NCBI GenBank assembly: GCA_001643675.2
Contig: LSRY02000004.1
Coordinates: 1 to 64,000, forward strand
DNA from: Monocercomonoides exilis
Lineage: Eukaryota > Preaxostyla > Oxymonadida > Polymastigidae
Reading direction: 5' to 3'
DNA: 64,000 nucleotides
Shown: piece after piece, positions 8,833 through 19,187 of the stretch
Position numbering within the stretch: the first letter of the stretch is position 1
How the letters are laid out: every line of letters begins with the position of its first letter
Program-made: the position numbers and the translations under genes
Notes under the pieces: model-generated
The model's input: only the letters and a program-made list of their open reading frames with translations
The model's database searches: none
What the model was told of the DNA's origin: nothing

Positions 8833-11780
8833 CCTGTCACACCAAAGTTACAAAGGGGATAACTTCTTATATACAACTCTTGGGGTAGTTGTTGTATTAT
8901 ACGGATAATTTTCTATTAACAACACATTTGGTAGACTAGAAGGGATGCATAGATAGAATTGTTGTCTGACCTCTCTTTGGAAAGAAAAACATAATTTATA
9001 TTTTGACTGTAAAATGACTGAAAAAACATTGAAAAATTCATATCTCCACAAATACTGCAGATATTAACCTGACATTATTTCTATAAACATATCTCTTCTT
9101 TACTAACATATTGCGTATTTTTATTTGAAATGAAAATTCTGAGTTAAATTTATAAAAATTAATTATATCTCATTTTCTATGATAACCTGAGTGAAGAATA
9201 GTCAATTAATGTGAATATTTTGTAATTTTTCATATTTTTTCTGTGTTTTGGAATATCACCGATAATTCATAACTAAAATGTGGGTGAAAGGATTTGGCTC
9301 AATTCCCCTTCTCCATCGAGATACACAATTTTTTGTGTTTCGAAATTCTGACAGATCCTTTAACAAAAAATATTCGTTAAAAAAAAACCAAAAGTCCAAA
9401 TAGATCGAGTTTAAGTTAAATAGTGATATATCATTCATGTGATTATCAATTTCACGTAAAAAAAAAACAGGTCAAAAATGAAAATAAGTGAAAAAATTGA
9501 TAATTCAAAGCGAACAGAAATGATCAGATAAAAAATGATTCATCTTTTCTCCAGAAACAAACTTATAATTTTTATAATAACCATCAATATATCCTGTGAA
9601 ATCAATGTGATATAATTGTGTTATCTTTCAATTTTCCAAAAAAAGATTTTTTTTGGGAAAAATTTCTCTTTGTTTGGTATGTTTTGTCAATGTTTGAATA
9701 AATCCAATTTATCTTTACAACGCTTCCATTATTTCTTGATCTAACGTTGCTCATTGAAATCTATTTGACAGTTCTTGGTCTATAATTTATCAAAGTCATT
9801 TTTTTCCTTCAATATTCTAGAATTAAAATCGTCAATAAGAAGAATAGCAAATTTTTTTGATGTTTTTCTTTTCAACATGTAACAAATGGTCAAAAAGCCA
9901 TACAATATCATCTTCCACATTTTATAAAGAGTTAAATCCATGAAAACAAAATGTTTTGGTCATATATTTTTTTCTTGAAAAATGTGATCAAGTTACATAC
10001 TAAATTTAATCATTAAGTGAAAACAACTTCTCTGTTAATGAGACGATAACGTTTTGCTAATTTGTTGAATATCGGAGTAGTCAAATGCATGTTATTTACA
10101 ACTACATTGAATACAGCCAGTTTGAGTTCTTTTATTTGTGACTTTTTCTTATCATTCATTATTAGCCGATTTTGTTTGAATAATAGACATTTTTATTCCT
10201 CCTCAAATTTCAATCTGGAATATCTGGGTCATGTGAGACAATTATTCAACGCTAAAAATCATGGACATTTCGTTATAACTGCGTGAGAATTTTTTTGATC
10301 AGGAATGTTTGCGTGATGCAAAAATTTCACTGTTGGACAATGAAAATGCGTATTTTGAATATACAATGTATGGTTATTTTTTCATGATTTTTTGGAGGTC
10401 GAACTTTACCTATTCTGGAAAATATTGTATTTAGATAATTTTTATCATATAATGACGCGCAGACCGATTACTACCAGAATTCTCGGGAAATTTCATGAAT
10501 ATTATTGCTCAGGACAACTTAATTGTGCTTTATTTGCTATAAAAAACGGAAAGCAATTTCAACTATTCAAATTTGCTTATGAATGAAATTTTGATCAACT
10601 CGGAAAATAACTTTGACGCTGGTGCTCGGCCATTTCCCAGCCACTTGCTGTCATGCAGACTTTTCTGGATTCGATTAACGTATATACAAATAAAGTGTTC
10701 TTTATTTGGATTGAGGCTGCTGATTGTATAGTTATCTTTCGAAAAATGATGCAAAGTGTACTCTTCTGGAGGCGCGTAGACATCTAAGCTGAATGACATA
10801 TGAACAAAGAAAACTGCTAAAAAAGAAGTCTTTTGTATGTACAATCGTTTCTTCGTAAATTCTTCACAAATTTAGCCTCTTCCTGTTATCAATCGACATA
10901 TCTGTACATTCATACTCATCTAAAATTATCTTCTTAATTCCAATACATTTGCAACCTGCAATGAGAATTATTCTTCATTCTCCCGGGGAATTTTAAATCT
11001 GAAATGGAAGTGTTGCAAAAAAAAAACGAAGGAAAATGAAGAGAAATGAAAACGAAGAATTAAAAACGAAGATATTTGAGGAATTGCAACTTTTTTGCAC
11101 AAGAAGCTTTCATATGTTCTGCAATTTCTGAACTTGAATAAAGGAAGAAAAAAGGAAATGGACAGAAAGTACTACAAGCGCAACTTTAAAGAAGTTCGAC
11201 AATTCATTCAACTACAGCATTGGTAGAAAGGCCTGTTGCTGTTTGACGGAGAAAATGAGTCATCGGCAATTTTTACGTTCATAAGAAAGCTTTTTCATGA
11301 ATGTTAGACAGCTTTGAAAAAAGAAGTGAATAGTTTCTCATATGAAACTTCTCCAGGCTTGTGCGTTTTGATATTTGCTTGTGAATAATCATTTTATACA
11401 GCTGTCACTTTAAGATGTTTTGAATTTTCACGCTACACATGTTTTTGATAACAAAAAATTTCATTTTTTTAATTATGGAGTAAAAATAATCATTTTTATC
11501 AGAATTTCTTTAATACATTGATTTTGTTTTCACATAAAATGAGTCGCTATTGAAAATACACTTTTTTTTGAAGAAAATTTCAACGTAATTTCCAACAATC
11601 TTCAAAAGAATTATTGAATTTACGTCAAGCTTTTTACAATATTTGATCAAATTTAAAAAGAAAATCGACATGTTTTCGCAAATGACGCATAATCATATCA
11701 ATCAGATAATTTGACAGCACATCTTTCGATATGTTTTGCTCAAAATTGAAATTTTATTCACTTTTCAAACATTAAGTCAA
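8833..11780. other. A+T-rich spacer, no confident gene
   Basis: The sequence is mostly A+T-rich with short frames. The best candidate is a minus-strand frame at 10563-10844 (93 codons, Ser/Asn/His-rich, with a slightly more mixed base composition). It has no domain I recognise and no clear splice partners, so it is not called as a gene. Confidence 0.5.
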
Positions 11781-14700
11781 TTAATCCTTTGTATCCAAAA
11801 CGAACCGAACAGTTCCCTGTTTTTTTTGTGATTTACTTTGATTTGTCGTATCGAAGGATTGCTGCATGAAATTAGATTGCAAAGAAGATGTTGTTTGATC
11901 CAATGATAACGATGCATCTCCACTTTTCAAATCTTCGGAATGGTCATATTCTTTGTTATGTTTTTGACTCGAAGTTTTTAAGGGAATCGCCTGGTCATCT
12001 TGTTGGTCCTCACAAAATGAAGCATATTCTTTGTTCCACTCAGCTTCATCAATACCAGACACCGCTAATAAATGCATTTTCTCATCCATTCTGAACTTCA
12101 AATCCATTTCAAGCATGTCAATGCGTTTCCTCATTCTGCTTCTTTTTCTATTGATTCCTTGTTCAGTCTCTGTAATTTTGTTAAAAGTTCTTTTTTTTCT
12201 TTCTCCAGATGCGCAATAGACACATGCAAATCTTCAATAAGCCTATTTGACTCAGCACCAAAAGTTTCGTTTCTGAACTTTTGTTTCTCGCTATGCTCAA
12301 GTTCCCATGCTCGTTCTCCTCTTTCTTCTTTCTTCTTTGTCCATTCATCCAATTCTGTGATTTCTGCACTCAATTCGCTCATCATTTTTCTCAGTTCATT
12401 GTTCTCTTTTTCCATTTGTTCTGCTCTTAATTCGCATTCTTTCTTTTCTGAAAGTGCTGATTCAAACTGCTCCAAAACACTGTCCAGCTGATTTTCAAGT
12501 TTGTTTATTGAAAGCAATTTTTTTTCCATATCATCCTTAAGTGAAGCTATTTCGTTTTTGAATTGCTTTTCTCTTTCTAAATAATCCTTTTGCTTTGCAT
12601 TCCATTTCAATCGTTCGTGTTCTGCTTTTTGTTCCTTATCTTTGCATAATGCTAATTTCTTCTTGTTATTATCAATTTCTGCCCAAAGATGAGCTTCCCG
12701 ATTTAAATATCCTGATTCATTCTCTTTTGCCATATCTAATGAACTCTGCATCTCCACAATCAAAAGGCAATATTGGTCTATTTCATCTTTCAACTGTTTG
12801 TGTTGCATCTTCAACTTCTCATAGTCCTTCAAAAGTGCTGCGTGGCGTTGATCAGAGAAACTCTGTGTTCTTTCCTCTGCATTGACTTCTTGAGGCAACA
12901 TATTATTTTTAAACTCTGCCTGGGCACAATCACTTTCTTGAACTTTTGATGTTCGAAAAGATGGTAAAGGAGATGGTGAAGGCGTTGACAGAAAAGAAGA
13001 TGATGTGCTTTTATTGTGTTGTTGATGTGCTTGCAATGAGTTAGAAGGAGAATGAAATGGTTGGCTAACTGGCAAGTGATGAAGAGAAGATAATCCGTCA
13101 GGAGTTAAAAGTTGCTGAGCAGAAGAAAGAAAAAGAGGATGGAAGTGTTGGTGTCACTTCAGCAATTGTAATGCCAGGTGATTGTGCGCCTAAAGGCGAC
13201 ATTGAATGAAGGGGTGTGGTTGGCGTGTGTGGCGATGTAGATGGCTTCCCGGAAGTTGAAAGATGACCTGATGAAGGAGTTTGAGAATCGAAATGGAAGT
13301 TCGTTGAAAAAGAAGTCTGAGAAGAAGAAAGAGGTTGAGGCTTCATTAACGATGATGCATTTGATGGAGTATTTAAACACGAATGAGGCGAAACAGAAGT
13401 TAAAGGAATTGAATTAGCTGAATCTCTGATTGAAGATGGTGAACAAGAGTTGGCATTGAATTTTTCAATCAAAAACTCGACAACATCAGGTAATGAAGCA
13501 TTTTCGCGAGAAATGCCAATTTGTGCAATTTTGGACCAGGCTGTTTCAACTTCATGAAGAGCGCTTTCTTCTTTCGTAATTTTGTGAGAAGCTTTTTCGC
13601 ATTTGTTTGTAATCTGCTTTTCTTTGCATTCATGTTCATCTATTGCATTGCCATTTGTTCCTTTTAATCCCTGTTTCAATTCAAACATTTCTTTTTCAAT
13701 TGCTTCTCTGCGTTCGACTTCCCTTTCCAATTCGTCTTCAACGGATCTTAATTGCTCTGTGCTTTCTGATAAAGCCGAATTACAGAGTGTAACAAGTTCC
13801 GTTAAAGCGTCGTTATCAAACTGCAGTGTTGCTATGCGCGAGATAATATCTTCACGTTCTAAATTCTGAATAAAATTGGCTGTGTGAGATTCAAATGCGT
13901 CAGAGTTAAAATGAAAATTTGATAAAAGTGGTGAAACTTCTTCGTTTTGATGATGTAACTTTTTGGTATTTTCAGAATCAGTAGCGGCTTGATCTAATGC
14001 TAAAGACAAAGGAAAAGATTCTTGTAATTTCATATGGTCTGTTGATGTTGCAGGGGTGACGAAAATTTCTCCTTTTCCTATATCTTTATCAGTTATATTC
14101 GTATTCCAAATAATGGTAGAGTTATTTTGTCGATATTTTGATTGATTGTTATTCTGATTTAATTCTTCCTTTGAAAAACTCAACCCCTTTTCCATCTGAT
14201 GATTTTTAAATACATCTGAATTGCTCAAATTCTTGTTAAAAATACTGTCATTCATTTGCATGAACTTGGCATATTTATCTCTTTCTAAAATGCATTGTTG
14301 CAGTCTTTGCTCAGCATTTTCCAATTCGCTTCGCATTTGAATTGTCACTCCAACAATGTCATTTATTGCAGCCTCTTTCTCATCGTTCTTTTCTTGCTTC
14401 CATCGAAAAATTGCTTCATACAAATTCGGGATGGTCGTTTCATCGCGAGAATCATTACATTCGCAATCAAAAAGAAGATTTTTAATGAGCATTTCTTCTT
14501 TTAAACGAGTTTCTTTCTCCTTTTCAAGAGTTTGGATTTTCATTTCTTTTTCTTCAAGTTCTTGCAAATGTCTATTACAAGTGAAATTCAATTTTCTTTC
14601 ACTTTCAGCTTTTGACACTTCAAGTTCATGGAGAGTGTTGTTCAATTTTTGAGACAATTCATTTGTCTGAGTTCGAAGGGAAACTTTTTCTTGTTCATCT

Positions 14701-15032
14701 TCATTTTTCTCTTGTTCAAAAAGCTTTAATGAACTCTTCAAGCTTTCGTTTTCTTCCTGGAGCATTTGGATTGCATTTAGCATTTGTTTCTCATTAGTAT
14801 TCATTTCAAAAATAATACTTTCTTTTTCACGATTAAGTTTTTCTAATGCGTGCTGAAGTGTTTCAATGGTACCGCCATCACTATTTTTGCGTTCTTTTTG
14901 AACCTTTGAAAGCTTATTTGAAAGTGCAATAGATAATTTTTCATAATACACTTTTTCTGAAGTCATATCTCTCAAATCCTCCTGAAGCAGTTCAATTTGT
15001 TGATGAACATATAATTCACTATTTTCCATCAA
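11781..15032 (-). CDS. long coiled-coil protein, two exons plus an apparent frameshift
   Basis: The ATG at 15032 opens a frame rich in Glu, Lys, Gln and Leu heptads: residues of about 1-260 are coiled coil, then a second helical segment near 400-480. A Ser/Thr/Pro-rich stretch leads to a GT-AG intron of only 43 nt at 13115-13157 (phase 0). Exon 2 restores the frame through a Ser/Pro/His-rich linker and a further coiled coil of about 250 residues. At 12131-12134 the frame hits TGA, while the -1 frame opens at an overlapping ATG (ATGA) and continues the coiled coil for about 117 residues to 11781. This is either a sequencing indel near an A-run, a real lesion, or two adjacent frames. The protein resembles golgin, centrosomal or tether-type coiled coils only in a general way; no specific family is recognised. 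Confidence 0.7.
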
Positions 15033-15262
15033 TCCAAACTTCGATTTAAATCGAAATCCAACAAAAACGCACAGAAAAAAGAAATAATTTTTTAAACATT
15101 GATCTTCCCACTCTAAAAATGAAATATATCCACAAAAATTTATGTGAAAATTAAAAGTAGAATATGTAGATTATAAAATAAGAAAATAATGAGAAATTAA
15201 AATTCAGCCAAATGTTAAATGAAATACACAATTCCCTTCGAATAATCCACCTTTTGAAAAAA

Positions 15263-16867
15263 CTAATTTAAAATTCCAAAACGATTAATTTGAATAATAC
15301 GATAAGCTTCCATTTGTTCTTCAATCTCAGATGGCAAAACAACGTATCTGCATCCTTTCTCATCGGAGGATATCTTGAATACCTTTTGACCATTTTTATC
15401 TGTTCCTTGTTCGGTTGCTTTCCAACCTTCTGGGCATTCGATTTTGTATTTTTTCTTTCCATTATCGATTCTCATCACAACTGTAATTACTCCATTTACA
15501 TTTTTTGAACCATCATTAAAAGTGAATTTATGCTTGTATTCAATTTCTTTATTTAACGGCGAATCATCGATATTCATAAAGGGAAAAAGTGGAGTATGCA
15601 TTAACGATGAAGATAATTCTCCAATAAGTGGATCGTCAACAGGCATTGATGAATCCGCCATCATATCATTCTGAAAAAAAGATGAAGTTAACAATGAAAA
15701 AATTGATTCCTCAGGAGCAGCTATAGAAGATAAAGGATGATGGAATCGTTGAGAACGCTGTGCTAATAACGATTGAAATATATCTGTTAAATCATTAGCA
15801 GACGAAGAAGAAGAAAGCAAAGGATTATATAACGATGAAGACAAAAATGAAGAGGAAGAAAATTGTGAATGATCATCATTTATGCCTAATTCAGATGATC
15901 TGCTTAACGTTTCAGATAATGAAACATATTTGTGTGTTCGTGCATCAGGGTCGATTGAAAGCTCAAGTTGAGCAAGTTTGCTGGCAAGAATCCCATACTC
16001 CTCATCGTAATAATTATCCTCACTTTCCAATTCATATTGTCTAACTTTTTGATAAACTTGCTCGATTCCTTCTTTTGCTTTTTTTGAATAATTTTGAACA
16101 CTGCCCTGACAATGTTCACTAGAATTACATGAAGCCACTGATCCAAAGACTTGAGTCTCTTGTGAAGTTGGTTCTCCATTCAATCTTTGATCTATTTTTT
16201 CATCAAATTTATCTAATATTGAATTGCCAGAATCGTTAAAATCAGATGAAAAATGTGAACATAAACCTGAAACAGATTCTGATAGTAATCCGCTTTTTGA
16301 TCCCTTTTCAACGCAAATATTCTGAGATAATATGTTCTTATTGCTATTTGATTGATTATTGAATGAAGAATTAAAAATTTCATCAATGTTATGCTGAGAA
16401 TTTGAAATCAGCGAATTAATTTCTTTATTAAACTCTTTGTTCCTTTTAGATAATTCTGTTGAAATCCATTTATCGCTGCATTTTTCAAATATCACTTTTG
16501 TATTCAATTCATCCATCAATTGAAGAACTCCATCGTATCCAATCTTATTATAAATTCTCTGCTCAATTGTTGATGTTTCCTCACCATTTGAATATGATCT
16601 GTAGTATTTTTCATCGTCATTAGGCTCATCAAGCTCTTGAATACTTAAAAAAGAACGTCGTAACTCAGCTGCTTCGAATGGATGTAATTTAGATAACACT
16701 GTTTCTTGTTCCTGGATAAATGCTTCATCACTATCATTTTTCGTTTGTTCTTTTACCAATTTATTGGATTCGGATGAAAATGCTGTATTTGCCTTATCGC
16801 TTATCTCCTTTTTTTCATCATCATTTCCGATTTTCTCTCTTGAAATCAAATATAAAACGAAAAACAT
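15263..16867 (-). CDS. unrecognised acidic, Ser-rich protein (534 aa)
   Basis: A single open frame begins at the ATG at 16867. The first 15 residues are hydrophobic (MFFVLYLIS), a weak signal-like start, followed by a long acidic Ser/Asn/Glu-rich and probably disordered region. From about residue 430 the C-terminus is more ordered: alternating hydrophobic strands, a VNGVITVVMRIDNGKKKYKI segment, PEGW, then a short helix near the end. The base composition matches its neighbours, and the gene is on the same strand as the coiled-coil gene, about 230 bp away. I do not recognise a family. An unseen upstream exon cannot be excluded. Confidence 0.6.
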   Translation of the reverse strand: MFFVLYLISREKIGNDDEKKEISDKANTAFSSESNKLVKEQTKNDSDEAFIQEQETVLSKLHPFEAAELRRSFLSIQELDEPNDDEKYYRSYSNGEETSTIEQRIYNKIGYDGVLQLMDELNTKVIFEKCSDKWISTELSKRNKEFNKEINSLISNSQHNIDEIFNSSFNNQSNSNKNILSQNICVEKGSKSGLLSESVSGLCSHFSSDFNDSGNSILDKFDEKIDQRLNGEPTSQETQVFGSVASCNSSEHCQGSVQNYSKKAKEGIEQVYQKVRQYELESEDNYYDEEYGILASKLAQLELSIDPDARTHKYVSLSETLSRSSELGINDDHSQFSSSSFLSSSLYNPLLSSSSSANDLTDIFQSLLAQRSQRFHHPLSSIAAPEESIFSLLTSSFFQNDMMADSSMPVDDPLIGELSSSLMHTPLFPFMNIDDSPLNKEIEYKHKFTFNDGSKNVNGVITVVMRIDNGKKKYKIECPEGWKATEQGTDKNGQKVFKISSDEKGCRYVVLPSEIEEQMEAYRIIQINRFGILN

Positions 16868-18120
16868 TTTAATTCATTATTAATTTATTTTTATTCAAAA
16901 TTAAAAATATCAACAATTATTTTTTATCAAACTGTTCGAGCATTTCTGGAATCCACAAAAAAATAATGCATAAGGATCAAATGATTATATCAATTTTTAT
17001 CCTTCCTCAGAAAAATGGACTGACACATCAATCTTCACAAAACGCAAAACGAATACGAATTCATTTCATAAACATTAATTGTATTTCAGAAATTACAATT
17101 TATAAAGCAAGATCAAAAATGAATTTTTCATGATGATGTTTAAATTCCGTCATTTAATGTTACATGACTGTGAATTTTACATAAAAGTTGGATTTGTAAG
17201 TCACTTGATTGTCATTAATGAGAGATCATATTATAAGTGTGTTTATAATTTGAATATTAAACCAGAAACAGTCGACTTTTTGAAAGTCTTCAAAATCTTT
17301 CTTGAAGCGTTCCTAAATCTGGTAATATTAATATATGTGATTGGGCACGGATTGAACTGAAAGTTATTCAAATCTGAATCTATTCAATTACTCACATTAT
17401 TTTCAATTTTTTTTAAATTAGTTATTCAAAGATTATTTGATTAATGTGTTTTTAAATTCTGTTTTATAATTAATGTTTTCAGAAGCTGAATTTTTGAAAA
17501 CAAAAATTTCAGTTTTGTCAAATCTGAAATTACCGAAATGTTATTGTTTTGATTATTGTTATCGTTCATATTTTTCTTTTTGGTTTTATCATCATTATTC
17601 AACCACATTCTGTATTTTTTTTTAATATTTTTTAAAATAAATTGTTTGAGATATGGAAAATTAATTGTTTTTAATTGAAACGAAAATTAAATATTTTCAA
17701 GAATTTGGAAAGAATCAACAAAAAGTGTAATATTTTCTAAAAAGTATTTGAAATTCTCTTTCGTTTGAAATGGATTAAAAGTATTTTACATGAAGGAGTG
17801 TTTTGAAAATGGATTATATTCAATTATCAAGGTAAAACATATTGTATTTATCGCTATGACATATTCTTGGAAGCCAATTAAAAATTTTAATTTATTTTGA
17901 TTTTAATTCCTTTTTTGTCGATTTAAGTTTTGATAAGCAACATAAATTTGAAATGACCTGAGGAAAGACTCAAAAAACAGTCTTCATTTATGATTTCATT
18001 AAGTTAATTTCATCTGCATAATTACAAATTTGATATTTTTCAAAGAATAGCAAATAATAGCTTTTGAGCAATTTTATATAATCAAAAAATAAGAGTTTAG
18101 ATCAAATCGCAAATCATAAG
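16868..18120. other. A+T-rich intergenic region, no gene seen
   Basis: The sequence is A+T-rich throughout, between a minus-strand gene and a plus-strand gene, so it should hold divergent promoters. One 76-codon frame (17130-17360) is low in complexity and is not supported as coding. Confidence 0.55.
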
Positions 18121-18906
18121 ATGGCATCACTCGTTACACAGACGGCAAAAGAGGGAGATTGGTAGGGTTTCATCATATGATAAATATTGTTGTTGTATAT
18201 TTGCATTTTTCTTTTTTGGAAGGGTCTGCTCGAGATGTTCTGCAATTAATTATTCAACAAGGTTAGAAGTAAATTATACAGTTGGTCGTAAGATCTATTA
18301 AATTTTTAATTAACACAGAGTTGTATGTTATAAATGCTATACTCCAAGATTGATAAAGCCTGTTTTATCGTTTGGTCATCAAGGTTTTTGTTTTTTGTAT
18401 ATTTCTTTCTAAAGTTGTTTGAATATTTTCATTTCATTTTTAAATATAAACGCGGATTATTAGATTGGACATGTCCAGGTATGAGTCTCCAATTTTTCCG
18501 ATTCTTGCTTTGTTAAAAACATGTAAAACGTTAATATTTTGAAATCACAAAATAATTGTTGATAGTTTGCAAATATTTAAATTATGCTACAAGAACGGTC
18601 TGTAAGCAATGTCAAACCTTAAGAAGAGAAAATTTTGATACATTCGCAACACCCCAATTCGGAGGATTTATGAGAGGAGTCAGAGGAGGATTTAGGGGAC
18701 GATTAAGAGGCGATTTCAGAGGAGGAGTAAATAGTGGATATGTTAGAGGGGGATTTACGACTAGAGGAGGTAGAGGCGGTTTTTCCAGTGGGACAGCAAC
18801 ATTTTTTAATGAAATGAGAGAAGGTGACTGGATTTGTCCAATTTGCAAAGGACACAATTATAATAAAAGATCAGATTGCTTCAGATGTCATACCGCAAAA
18901 CCTTAA
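18121..18906 (+). CDS. RanBP2-type zinc-finger RNA-binding protein, three fingers, five exons
   Basis: I reconstructed exons 18121-18161, 18223-18261, 18319-18383, 18464-18478 and 18566-18906, with GT-AG introns of 61, 57, 80 and 87 nt. The spliced product contains three W-x-C-x2-C-x10-C-x2-C fingers: DWVCSRCSAINYSTRVVCYKC-type, DWTCPVC..VCKQC and DWICPIC..DCFRCH. The third follows an Arg/Gly/Phe-rich RGG linker. Such fingers (ZRANB2 and plant homologues) bind single-stranded RNA, typically GGU-containing, so a role in splicing or mRNA handling is likely. Every finger shows all four Cys and the Trp, and the reading frame is restored exactly by each intron. Exon 4 is only 15 nt. A longer version of exon 4 using an AG near 18413 is possible but inserts a hydrophobic stretch, so the microexon is preferred. 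The total is about 166 residues. Confidence 0.85.
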
Positions 18907-19187
18907 AATTAAATTTATCTCATTTAAGTGATTTTATGGATTATTGAAATATCATTTATTTCTATTTATTTATTCCTTTTCACTTTTAAGGGAAAAAATT
19001 TCATGAAACGAACAATTATCTGAATCAAAAATCAAGCTTTTCATTTTTACTTGATTTAAAGAAACCTTAATTCTATTCCAATGAAAAGCAAAGGTTAATA
19101 TTTTGATTTGAAGTTGACATTGTATTTGAAAAGAAATTTTTGGATACCCATTATAAATTTTATTATATAAAGTGTTGCTGGTTAATT

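Noticed and set aside
8833-9100. Group I intron or R2-type element at the LSU break
   Set aside because: No downstream resumption of the upstream exon, no recognisable intron core and no reverse transcriptase or endonuclease frame were found. The break is kept as an observation only.
16860-16867. Signal peptide on the 534-residue acidic protein
   Set aside because: The hydrophobic start is short and immediately followed by charged residues. It is noted but not asserted.
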